Source: Armigeres subalbatus (taxonomy: Eukaryota; Arthropoda; Insecta; Diptera; Culicidae). Taken from it: a stretch of 64,000 bases of DNA. This document shows, in pieces, positions 54,988 to 64,000 of the stretch (position 1 is its first letter; each line of letters begins with the position of its first letter). The stretch is from positions 420,124,283 to 420,188,282 of the forward strand of contig NC_085140.1 in the NCBI RefSeq assembly GCF_024139115.2, read 5' to 3'. The notes under the pieces are model-generated. The model was not told where the DNA came from, did not search any database, and saw nothing but the letters and a program-made list of their open reading frames with translations. The position numbers were made by a program, and so were the translations under genes.

Positions 54988-55092
54988 CAAGCAACACACA
55001 TGTTACACATAGATCATAGTAACTTATATATGACCAGATTCAGTTACAATTAAGTTGCTGCAACCAGATTCACATCATTTTTGCTGCTTGGG
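54988..55092. mobile_element. 105-bp MITE inside the satellite
   Basis: Second copy of the 12908-13013 element: CAAGCAACACACATGTTACA to TTGCTGCTTGGG, with atatgaccagattcagttac inside. Satellite sequence continues on both sides. Confidence 0.78.
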
Positions 55093-55245
55093 AAGATAAA
55101 TCAATGTGGTACATGCCCATTGTAAATTATAGAATATGATGTGTCTACGACATAAGTTGTCGGTCATCCAAGACATACCTGAAGTAAGGCCTTAAGATCT
55201 ACATGCGTAACGAAAGATAATTCTTTGCATCACAAACGGCAAGTG

Positions 55246-55540
55246 CCATATATGCAACAATACAATTAATCTATATTTGCGCATGTAGATCTGCTATGTG
55301 CCATATTTAAAACACTCTAATTGATCTTTGGTTACGCATGTAGACCTAAAGGCCTTATTCCAGGGATTTCTGGGAACCCAAGAACTTGTGAACACATTCT
55401 ATTCTATGTATCACAAAGGGCATGTACCATATTTGAATCAATACAATTGATCTATGGTTACGCATGTACATTTAAAGGCCTTATTACAGGGATTTCTTGG
55501 ATGACCACGAACCTATGCTGTGAACACATTTATGAAATGT
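55246..55540 (-). repeat. 132-bp satellite, two inverted units
   Basis: Ttacgcatgtagacctaaag, gccttattccagggatttct and aaagggcatgtaccatattt are the reverse complement of the forward unit. The two units are ~130 bp apart (near 55333 and 55461). Orientation therefore flips near 55245. Confidence 0.85.
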
Positions 55541-55544
55541 TTCG

Positions 55545-55866
55545 GCCATAACTTCCGATCCCTTAGTCCGACCTGGCCAATTTACAATAGGAAATAATGA
55601 TACAGGATTCTGCGTCAAATGCAGCTTGTTGTGTGAGCAAATCGGTTGAGGATAAGTGGCTGTAAAATGAGTGACATTTTTTTGTGATTTTCACGTCATT
55701 TTGGTGCCTGGGTGCACACACACACACACAGACATCACCTCAATCCGTCGAACTTAGTCGATTGGTATATAACACTATGGGTCTCCGGGCCTTCTATAAA
55801 AAGTTTGTTTTTTAGCGATCATATAGCCGTTACGGACATATACTTTGTATACGAGAAAGGCAAAAA
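55545..55866 (-). mobile_element. M1 MITE-like element, antisense
   Basis: Ends tatacgagaaaggcaaaaaa, the inverse of the M1 left end. Internally cacacacacacacagacatc, gtcgattggtatataacact, atgggtctccgggcc and ttctataaaaagtttg are complements of M1 landmarks. Starts abruptly at the satellite end. Confidence 0.78.
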
Positions 55867-56389
55867 AGATTGATCGATTGGGAAATAAAGCATATAAAAA
55901 AATTGATTGGGTATTATAAATGTTAAGTTAAATTAATGGTTAACACATTGAGAGTCATACATTGCCGTCCTTTCCCAACTGGAATATCTTATTGGAATAG
56001 AGTAGAGTGGGGCAAGAGTGCGCGTGGGGTAATAGTACGTTTTCCATTTTTTGAGGTTGTAACAAAAGATAAACTAACAGCACTGCATCAGTTCGACAGG
56101 TATTCTGACCTACTATCGTCATGTGTAATAGATAACGATTTGAATAAACAACAAAGTAGATATGAAGTTAGATATTTTTCTAGTCATTTTGTCATTTTTT
56201 TCATTCTCATATATACGTTTAAGAACATTATACCGTTTCGATAACCTATTGTATAGAGTACTTTATGCTGCAGAATACCAGTTGCGTTACGTAATTATTG
56301 GATTTTGTTTAAGGAAAACTCTTTTGTTTATACCACTCGAAACCTTGTATATGTTCACCTTAGTAGTTCTATGTATTTCTATAGAAGAT
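55867..56389. other. No gene seen; possible MITE end at 56003
   Basis: Gagtagagtggggcaagagt resembles a terminus often seen in mosquito MITEs, but no inverse partner is found. The 102-codon frame at 55936 spans it and has no recognisable domain. Confidence 0.35.
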
Positions 56390-56790
56390 TCTTCGGATAT
56401 TCTTTGAAAAATTATTGGAATATCTTCGGGAAATTCTTCGGAATTACTCCTAAAAGTTGTTCATTATTTTCATTGGGAAAGTATTTCCAAGAATTACCTA
56501 AAGAAATTCAGAAAAATTTCCTGAGGGAATTCAAAAGAATTTCATGAGGAAACTCCCAAGAATTTCCTGAGGAAATTCCAATTAGTTTTCCATGAAAATT
56601 CTTGTGATTTTTTTCGGAATCTTTTTTTGGAATTTCCTCAGAAATTCTTGGGTACCCTAAAAAAATCCAAAGAAACTCCCGACGATATTCTGGCCAAAAT
56701 AATTCCGAGGGAATTTCCCGAGGAACTTTTGAAGAATTTCCCGAGGAATCCCGTAGATTTTCCCGAAAAAGTTCCGAATAGTTTCCAGAG
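56390..56790. repeat. Degenerate 12-bp repeat, third block
   Basis: Gaatttcctgaggaaattcc, aaattcttcggaattactcc and aatttcccgaggaactttt repeat a GAATTTCCTGAG-like 12-mer with much decay. Same type as 16380-17155. Confidence 0.6.
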
Positions 56791-57959
56791 TAAATAATGA
56801 AGAATATTGGCTTGATCGGTTGCGTTTCGGAATTAGTGATAAAACTGTTGATAATATTTATGGAGACTATCGTGCTTGTTTTAGGTCAAGATTAGATCAA
56901 TAACTGACAACAGGTACCACAGTCTCAAGAAAGACCGACAATCCCATCAAATTTCCTCTTAAATTAAAAAAAAAACTATTTTTGAAGATTGGTGCAATGC
57001 TTTTTAATAGGTGTGAATTGATGAATGAGAAATGATGTATTTTTCTCATTACTTTTTACAATGCATGAGAAATAGTTGCTAGTTGATCTGTTTATCCACT
57101 TCTTATTCAGCACTGTCGTTGTTTGGTAACTATTCACCGATCCGACGGTTGCTGACCTCAGCTCAGCACATTTCGCTGCGGGAAAATTTACGACTCCCAT
57201 ATGCAAATGACAATTATATGCGGGGTGCAAATTTCGCGCTCTCAGGTTTGCGCTTACGGCCACTTTATCTGAACGTCCGCTGATCCATCCGATTATTATT
57301 GAGTGACCTGCTGTGAGACGCTAAAATCGTTCGGTGGCATACTGGGAGACAGCCGAGAAGGTCACCAGAAGGTGACTGGGGCGTAATGTGCGTGAGGTTC
57401 AACAAACCACCACAATGCTTGACCATAGCACAAAGCCGAACTGGGTAATTTATTCGAAACTTAATAAGCTGCGACTAATAATCGATAAAAATCGCCAATC
57501 GAGCGCGCGCCCGGCTTGAGAGTGCCCTGGTTGCCGTTATTTCAGATGCAAGTACGGGTATTCACCGAGCTGCATGATAAATCCGTGCAATTTATTATCG
57601 GTAGGCCAATAGGCTTTCAATACTTGAATGTGCAAGACGACGAGCCATCTGGAAGATGTCAACTGAATACGGAAAGAAAGAAATGTTGTGAAAGGTTGAA
57701 CTTTAAACTTTTCTCACGGAACGAATTCATATTCACCATTCTCATACGTAATTGGGGGTGTTTTGTGAAAAATTTGCATTTTTATTATTTTCTTAATGTG
57801 GGGGTCAGTTCCAGAGGGAACTTTGTGGCGATGAAAAATTGTTCATTTATGAATGCAAGTATTGCGAAAGGTGATAAAGATCATCGGAGGTTGATAATGA
57901 CTGAATTTGCCTTAACATGGACTGGTCAGCGTGTGCTTTCAAATGTTGAAAAGGTTTTA
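56791..57959. other. No supported gene
   Basis: A GC-richer patch at 57100-57560 carries short overlapping frames on both strands. The 178-codon plus frame at 57516-58052 is the longest, but its 3' end reads into a MITE and it has no recognisable domain. Confidence 0.35.
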
Positions 57960-58191
57960 CAGACCCCATTCGATTTTGGCAACACGATCGGAACATTTAT
58001 GTTGCCAAAATCGAATGGTTTTTGTTTTCTCATGATACTTCACTTATTGTGACACTAGACACACTGTGACGATTTTTTCCGCACATTTTGAAATCTAAGC
58101 GGTTTTCCTTGAAGTTTTCACGCGATTTTTTCTACGATTTTTTTTCACGTTATAATTGAATGGCTTTGTTGCCAGTATCGAATGAGGTCTG
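57960..58191. mobile_element. 232-bp TA-flanked MITE (CAGACCYCATTCGAT ends)
   Basis: Left CAGACCCCATTCGATTTTGG, then caaca; right tgttgccagtatcgaatgag, then gtctg. TA at 57958-57959 and 58192-58193. The left end also folds on itself with ttgccaaaatcgaatgg at 58000-58016. Confidence 0.85.
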
Positions 58192-58274
58192 TATATTTAC
58201 TTTTAAAATTTGATGGAATACCCAAGGATCCTTAGTGTTGAAATTATATTAAAGAAAAATTCATTGCAATATTG

Positions 58275-58301
58275 CGTTGAGAGTTTATACACTCTCAACG
58301 T
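58275..58301. other. Perfect 10-bp stem hairpin
   Basis: CGTTGAGAGT, a 6-nt loop ttatac, ACTCTCAACG. It could mark a small palindromic insertion or a folded RNA. Nothing nearby explains it. Confidence 0.55.
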
Positions 58302-59859
58302 TATCTTGGCAGGCGTTATACGGCAAATTGGTTAACGCAATCTTAACTACCGAGTTAATATTACCATCAATGTTCAGTAAGGTTCATAACTAGTATGTAG
58401 TATGGTATCATAAATAACCAATGAGTTTTCCATTTACCAATGACTATCATAAATTTGCTCACATAAAATAACATCACAACCGGTTTTAATTTCGAAATAG
58501 TGGATGGTATGATCATCACCTTAATCGGTTGTCACCTCGTAAAGCTCCGTATCTCTCGGTATCATAAAATAAGCTCAATTTGATGCGTCTTCTTTGCTTA
58601 ATAACTATCAAAATTATTTTCCCCTTAATAATGGACCCGAGGCAAAATCTCCAATAATTTCCGCATTTGCAGTAATGCTCTCTTCGCTTCAGGATCGTAT
58701 AAAGTAAGACTTCAAATAAAAGGCATGAAGTGTCCACAAGATATCCACAATGCCAACGTCCCTCCTTGAAGTTGATGGGGCGGAAAACGAAGAGAGTTTT
58801 TTTTTCTCTTCATAACATAAATGAACCTGCTGCTGAAGCCCGTTTTACGATCTTCCGAAGATGTGATCATCCTTTCACACCCACCGGAGCAAGTGGAATT
58901 GTGATCATCATCAAAATATAATCAGCAGCCTTTAGCGCTACATCGACCACGTTGTTGTTGGATCCACACTCGCGGTCATCACTGGAAATAATGTACATAA
59001 CGGGTCGCGGCGTTCGAATACAAGCAGAAAAAAGCATCCGCCGAGACGTAAAAATATGATGATGATTTGCAGTCACATAAGGTCACTTTGCATAAAGGCC
59101 CAGTGAAGGAAATATCAAGATGAAAAGATGAATTGACTAAGCGAAATGGAGACTCCCCTTGCAGCTGCTGACGATGAATGGCCCGTCGCGTCCGAAGGTA
59201 CGTTGATCGGTCGATCGGCAGCCTCAGTAAATGATGACGATCATCACCTATGCGCATTGCGCGTGGTATGATTCATTGAAAAACATGGGACGGATTGATT
59301 GTATAGGGTCCTGTCCCGGTTTGGCCCGGTAGGGGCATCGATTCTTTGATTGGAGGGCGGTTCATCTCGTTGCCTGAAGACTGAAGAAAAATGATAAGTT
59401 TATTTAGACTGTGGAGTTTTTCGAATGCAGATATTGGTGTGATGCGAGATTTTGTGATTTTAATTTTTTGATGAATCGAAAACTAAAATATATAATAGTT
59501 CATACTAAAAGTTGGTGAAACCTATACTGATACGTGTTAATGGTGTTGGTTTCCATGGTAGTGATATAAGAATCGTCAAATCGACGTTTGAATCTTTGTT
59601 TACAAAATCAGATAAGTCGTTTAAAAAATTGGTATTGAAATCATAAGAATTTAGATAAATACTTTGTTTATAAAAAAATATAATAAAAAAAATGTTTGCA
59701 AGATGACAAAATAATAATATTTATTATTTAATATGGTATCGCTCATAAAAAAGCGCCAGATAGTCGCTTGAAAAAAACATACCTCCAGAAAAAAAAACTT
59801 TGATATTTTAGAAAAATTGGCTTTTGACGATGATTGTTGCAAGATTGTCAAGATATGTC
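58302..59859. other. No supported gene
   Basis: 58730-59330 is GC-richer with overlapping short frames on both strands, none recognisable. 59340-59800 is AT-rich. Confidence 0.4.
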
Positions 59860-60200
59860 ACACAAAAGGTTTCAAGGGTAAGTCTACGTTGCATGCTATT
59901 AACTCGGTGATAAAGACCGCCGAGATAGCGATCCGACAGGAAAGGCGAGGTATTCGATACTGTGCGTTAGTGACACTTGATGTGAAGAACGCATTCAACA
60001 GCGCATACTGGGATGCAATCGCGCTCTCGTTACACCGGCTTAGCCTTTCCGGTGGGCCTTTACAGGATTTCGGAAAGCCAGACCGATGTGGGTCAGAGAA
60101 GCGGTCCTATTACCACAGGAGTTCCACAAGGTTCAATACTGGGTTCGGTATTATGCAACCTTATGTATGACGGGGTTCTGAAGCTAAAGTTCCCTCCTGG
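59860..60200 (+). mobile_element. R1-clade LINE relic, left part
   Basis: GFKGKSTLHAINSVIKTAEI, RRGIRYCALVTLDVKNAFNS, AYWDAIALSLHRLS, then after a +1 shift near 60050 TTGVPQGSILGSVLCNLMYD, GVLKLKFPPG. This is the RT core up to the segment just before FADD. It continues after the insertion at 61164. Related to but distinct from the relic at 43360. Confidence 0.88.
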
Positions 60201-61163
60201 GCTCTGTAGCATAATCCGACTAATAATATTAGCTACAAGTTTCAAGTTACAAGTCAAAAAATTACAAGTACTTGTAATTTGCGTCGCATAATAATGTTTT
60301 ACCAACTAATAATATTAGTACTTGTATTATTAGTAAGGTTCATTTACCTGTCAAAATTCTTTCGACAGTTCACTGTCAATGCGTGTATTGTGAGACTTAT
60401 TTTTCCCAAAATACTAACTGATGAGAATATCGCAAAAAATTCTAATCAGAACTAAGGTAGATTTTCCTTTCTTTTCCATGATTGTTGTCAAAAATAGAGC
60501 AATATGCATGGTCCCAGCCCCTTAATACTATAATAATACAATACTCGCGCTGAGAATCATAAGGGCGTAACTGCATTGATCGATTCCCCTGCGTCGATGT
60601 TTTCTTTTTATTCGTGAAGCGAATTGCAGTAGTTTCCAGAAAATTTCATGATTTAGTGTGATAAAAGATGAATACCACCACTTACACCAGAAACAACAAT
60701 CACATATTCTAAATTTTGAGATGAATAAGGTCAACTTTGGGTAAACTAAACTCTGCTTTGGGTAATATGTTTTAGGTGGATTAAGTTAAACTACTAAGTG
60801 TTAGAAAAGTCATTTTACTCAAAATTGGATTATTGGGTCAAAATACGGTATTCAGCTATAACAACATACTTTCGAGTAGTTTTGCGTTTTCGTGTACTGC
60901 ATAAATGCTAATGAGTGTAAGCGCCCCCACCATTTGAATATTTGATGTCAGCACTTGAAGTATTTTCATATTTCTGCTATCTCCAAAGTCATTTGAAAAT
61001 TTCATAATTCTCAGTGTTATATTTGAAAGATAAATTTATTGGTGCGGTTTACTTGTAATATAAGCCTTGTAAATTTATACTTGAAGATTCATTATGCAAC
61101 GGAAAATACAAGTTACAAGCTACTCAACTAATATTATTAGTTGTTCCGATTATGCTACAGACC
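60201..61163. mobile_element. 963-bp DNA element inserted in the R1 relic
   Basis: Inverted ends GCTCTGTAGCATAATCCGA and GGTCTGTAGCATAATCGGA, followed in both by ctaataatattag. It is flanked by CCTGG on each side (60196-60200 and 61164-61168), a 5-bp target duplication. Removing it and one CCTGG restores KFPPG-VKIVGFADD in frame. No transposase frame, so non-autonomous. Superfamily not assigned. Confidence 0.85.
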
Positions 61164-61351
61164 CCTGGTGTTAAGATCGTCGGCTTCGCCGATGACGCAA
61201 CCTTGGAAATCTACGGGGAGTCAATTCCCGAGGTAGAACTGACCGCAGCACACGCGATCAGCACGGTGGCGGATTGGATGAGCGCTGAAGGCCAGGACTT
61301 CACTCAACGTAAGACGGAGGTGGTTATCGGTAACAACCGCAAGTCGGTTTA
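61164..61351 (+). mobile_element. R1-clade LINE relic, right part
   Basis: GVKIVGFADDATLEIYGESI, PEVELTAAHAISTVADWMSA, then KTEVVIGNNRK. The catalytic FADD is intact. Similarity ends near 61351, so the C-terminal half of ORF2 is missing. Confidence 0.88.
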
Positions 61352-61372
61352 ACCAAAGTTTCTGATTACACC

Positions 61373-61695
61373 CGTTCAAAAATTACGGGGGGAGGGGGCG
61401 AATTTTGTGACAGTTTGTGAAAGGTCGAGGGAGTGGGGGAGAAAAAATCCTGAAAGCATTTTAAGAACAATTTGCATTTTAAAAACATATTCAAACTGTT
61501 AGTAAGGAACATAACGTACTATGTTATTGTAAAAATAGTGTACAAAAAAGAAAAACCAAAATAATCGCTCCAATAAAAATGACACATGAACGTACAGGGG
61601 GAGGGGGGTGGTCGATGATTTGTGACAGTTTGTGACATGAAGGGGGGAGGGGGTTGAACTTGCCGAAAAACGATGGACGTAATTTTTGAACGATC
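61373..61695. mobile_element. ~320-bp MITE with G-rich subterminal blocks
   Basis: Inverted ends gttcaaaaattacg and cgtaatttttgaacga. Inside are three G-rich blocks (ggggggaggggg near 61387, gggggaggggggtgg near 61597, ggggggaggggg near 61643) and repeated tttgtgacagtttgtga. The G runs could form quadruplexes. Confidence 0.7.
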
Positions 61696-62335
61696 CCAAA
61701 TAATAACGCATTGAGAGTAACATCATCAAGATCTCCATTGAACGTATTGCAATTTCTATTTTCATATAATCATTTTAAAATTTTCCTAAACCGGGTTTCG
61801 AACTGCTGACATTTGATCATCCGCCGGTAACATTGTTTACATTTTGCATCAATAAGAAGCAAGCAAAAAGTTCAAGTGCTGCCAGTATTACTTATTTTCA
61901 CGATTTCATGCTTTTTCGTACGTTGCCATTTCGACAGTTTTTACTCCGCCGCACACTGAGGCGGACCGCTGTATTCGTTGGAACCTCTAGCACACTCTGT
62001 ATACGTTCCAGAGTTTTGGTGTCTTCAGCACACTATCGCGAGTGATTCAAGCTTCATTTTGATGAATTTTATTCTTATCTAGATAAGCTAAAACTTACCT
62101 AGATAAGTGTTATCATTTTATAGAAACGAGAAACGAGAAACGAGCAAAACTTTTTTCTACAAAGGGGTTTATTTTGAGATTTTGGACTTTTGCTCCACAG
62201 ACTCTATGCATAGATGGCTATGCTCTAAAACCTTTGTAGACGGCGCTGTACGTTATTTTCTTGAAAACAGCGATAAATTGGTTTTCTTTTCATTTTTTCC
62301 GTGTTAAACCTCTGGTAAAAGTTTTTTAAGTTACC
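61696..62335. other. No gene seen
   Basis: AT-rich, with a ttatctagataa palindrome near 62076 and a relative near 62100. No supported frame. Confidence 0.4.
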
Positions 62336-62535
62336 GTCGTCGGGGTGACAATGGGTCAAATGGGGGTGACAATGGGTCACTGTTTCAAGTACTTAGAATG
62401 CTTGTAGAATAGATTGAATGTATCTGAGGGCAAGAAGATTAAAATATAAGAGACCTTTTTGAACGATTTTGCTGTCCGACCTCCACTCTACCGGTGATAA
62501 CCCATTTCACCCCTCAGACCCAATGTCACCACCGA
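62336..62535. mobile_element. Probable ~200-bp MITE (GGTGACAATGGGTC ends)
   Basis: Left cgtcggggtgacaatgggtc, then aaatgggggtgacaatgggt; right acccatttcacccctcagac, ccaatgtcaccaccgatgg. Ends pair with mismatches. Target duplication not resolved. Confidence 0.55.
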
Positions 62536-63510
62536 TGGCGGTATGCTTTCAAAGGAGAATACTAATAAAACTGATTGGGAGGTGTTACCAAGAATTTTAA
62601 AAGCTCTAATAGTGGATTTATTGAAATCAAGTCAAAAAACACTGTTTAGAAAAATATGAATAACTTACGAATGGGCAGATGGCAGCAGCTGAAATTTTGT
62701 CTGAACATAGTTCAAACTTATATCTTTGATATCGGGAAGAAAAAAAGTGGAGACATGTGGAGCTTTTTGTCTGTGATTTTTCCAAATTTGGTATTGATAT
62801 GCATTGAAAATCAACATATTACAGAAATTCAGAATGAAACGAATTTACGATCCCTTTCCAAAAATTATTAGACTTGTATTTATACTCCGTTACTAAAAGG
62901 GTGATCTAAAATATCGATGAATTTGAAAAATCTTTTTTTTAGCATGTTTCAAAATTGAATCAACTCAAGAAATTTATTCTTTCAATTTCACACATTGTTT
63001 TGAAAAAAAAAATAGAAATGTTGAGCAATCCGTTTTGACTACATTTTTTGAGTCATTGATAACAAACACCGGTACACAAACACAATTCATAATTCACACG
63101 AATATGGAGACGCATGGTTGCCCACCATGTTGTTTGTGTGGCGAATCAATTACTTTTTTTTGTGAAAATACTATCTCCAGAATGGCACGCCCAATATCTC
63201 TATTTCTATAATTTCTATATAATAAGTTGGGAGATTAAATTTCATGGCTATTGATTGGAAATCAGACCAGTATTTCAAAAGTTAGGCTAAATAATAACTG
63301 TTTTTTGGAAAAATATTGATTTTTTTAAATCACCCTATCCGCAGTCTTCACGAAAACATGAACCGCGTTTAAACAAGTGCAGTTTTCCCGTGTGCAAGTT
63401 CACACTCAAACATGCATACTAGATCCAAACCGAGTTCATCATAAACCGAACCAAAATCGCACCCAGTATGAACACGAGTGTGCGCCCAAGTTCAAACACA
63501 AGGGTTTAAA
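62536..63510. other. AT-rich stretch, no gene seen
   Basis: A 71-codon frame at 62656 has no recognisable domain. A patch at 63350-63500 has repeated c-aaac words (gtgcaagttcacactcaaac). Confidence 0.4.
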
Positions 63511-63731
63511 AGGTCACTCCTGACGGAATCCAAGTTTCATAGTGCTCGCGTTTTCGGGGGCGCACCACTCGATACGGAAGCAACGCAAAACTGTCATTTT
63601 TAATATTTCACGCATGCTGCGACGCAGCAAAGCTAAATCAACAAAAATGACAGATGTGCGACGCCTCCGTATCGAGTGGTGTGCTCACGAAAACGCGAGC
63701 ACTTTGAAACTTGGATTCCGTCAGGAGTGAC
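63511..63731. mobile_element. ~220-bp MITE with ~70-bp inverted ends
   Basis: AGGTCACTCCTGACGGAATC, then caagtttcatagtgctcgcg and caccactcgatacgga, recur inverted at the right with only a few changes. TTTAAA/TTAAA-like words flank it (63505-63510 and 63733-63737), so a TTAA-type target is possible. The 62-codon plus frame inside is not a gene. Confidence 0.9.
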
Positions 63732-63820
63732 CTTAAACATAAAAGTTTAAACATCAGTAGTTTACACACAGTAAGCTGTTCATCTGTTCATGTTGGTCAA
63801 ATGGTTTCTCTTCTTCAGTA

Positions 63821-63955
63821 GAGGTGATGGCCTAGTGGTAAGTCCTTTGGCGTTCACTCAGGACACTAGTGTTTGAATCCTTTTCTTTGGATTTTTTATA
63901 AATGGCACATGAGTGGTTTCAGTTTTATAAACAGCACCTTTTAGGTGGTGGAATA
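63821..63955 (+). mobile_element. tRNA-derived SINE head
   Basis: A box TGGCCTAGTGG at 63828-63838 and B-box-like TGTTTGAATCC at 63870-63880, with normal pol III spacing, followed by non-tRNA sequence (cacatgagtggtttc). The acceptor does not pair, so it is not a tRNA gene. The element may run past the window edge. Confidence 0.55.
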
Positions 63956-64000
63956 GCTGAATAAGATACTTAACTCTCCCACAGTTTGTGCTTGGCTCAA

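Noticed and set aside
53585..55540. Regularly spaced repeats, considered as a CRISPR array
   Set aside because: The 132-bp period is a continuous tandem satellite without unique spacers, in a eukaryotic genome.
57516..58052. 178-codon frame
   Set aside because: It ends inside a TA-flanked MITE and contains no motif. Probably a chance frame.
63821..63890. tRNA gene from good A and B boxes
   Set aside because: The acceptor stem does not pair and non-tRNA sequence continues. It reads as a SINE head.

Overview
The window looks like nuclear DNA of a culicine mosquito, most probably Aedes. The evidence is four recognisable copies of the tRNA-derived SINE Feilai (plus one weak relic), a Jockey-clade LINE, R1-clade and RTE-like LINE relics, and many short inverted-repeat elements in AT-rich sequence. 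Almost everything that can be named is a mobile element or a tandem repeat. No intact protein-coding host gene can be supported. The one confident host gene is an initiator methionine tRNA at 22437-22508.

Layout. 1-5925: three arrays of a ~110-bp repeat built around a near-palindromic GACGTAG/CTACGTC core, ending at the 3' end of a LINE with a TAA tail. 5926-9513: a ~50-bp repeat split by a TTAA-flanked MITE, a ~970-bp polypyrimidine tract between mirrored minisatellite arms, and Feilai copies. 9514-16379: mostly unremarkable DNA with a few short insertions, including a 55-bp retroposon with a perfect 13-bp target duplication. 16380-21007: a 12-bp-period repeat invaded by an antisense RTE-like LINE relic, a hAT-type MITE, an antisense Feilai and a long palindrome. 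21008-25099: low-repeat DNA holding the tRNA gene and one heavily decayed RT relic. 25100-29653: an RTE-like LINE meeting an opposed LINE fragment, then a 2-kb array with a 23-bp period that ends in a hAT-like terminus. 29911-33146: a cluster of inverted-repeat elements, the last a 1.2-kb composite palindrome. 33147-38219: little of note. 38220-42728: a full-length Jockey-clade LINE on the minus strand with a 14-bp target duplication but broken frames. 43174-47640: R1 and RTE-like relics with two related TA-flanked MITEs. 50015-52957: a foldback element, two copies of a ~448-bp tRNA-derived SINE with 19- and 23-bp target duplications, a second ~56-bp hairpin retroposon and a third SINE family. 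53090-55540: a GAGAAGT minisatellite and a 132-bp satellite that reverses orientation near 55245. 55545-64000: more MITEs and an R1 relic interrupted by a 963-bp DNA element.

How the parts relate. The SINEs and the 55-bp retroposons have no coding capacity and would need LINE reverse transcriptases of the kind whose relics lie nearby. None of the reverse transcriptases seen here has an intact frame. Nested insertions give relative ages at several places. The most unusual signal is the pair of ~55-bp retroposons (14110-14164, and 50747-50766 joined to 51235-51270). They share a two-tier hairpin with compensatory base changes, followed by AATAAA, and each is flanked by its own target-site duplication.
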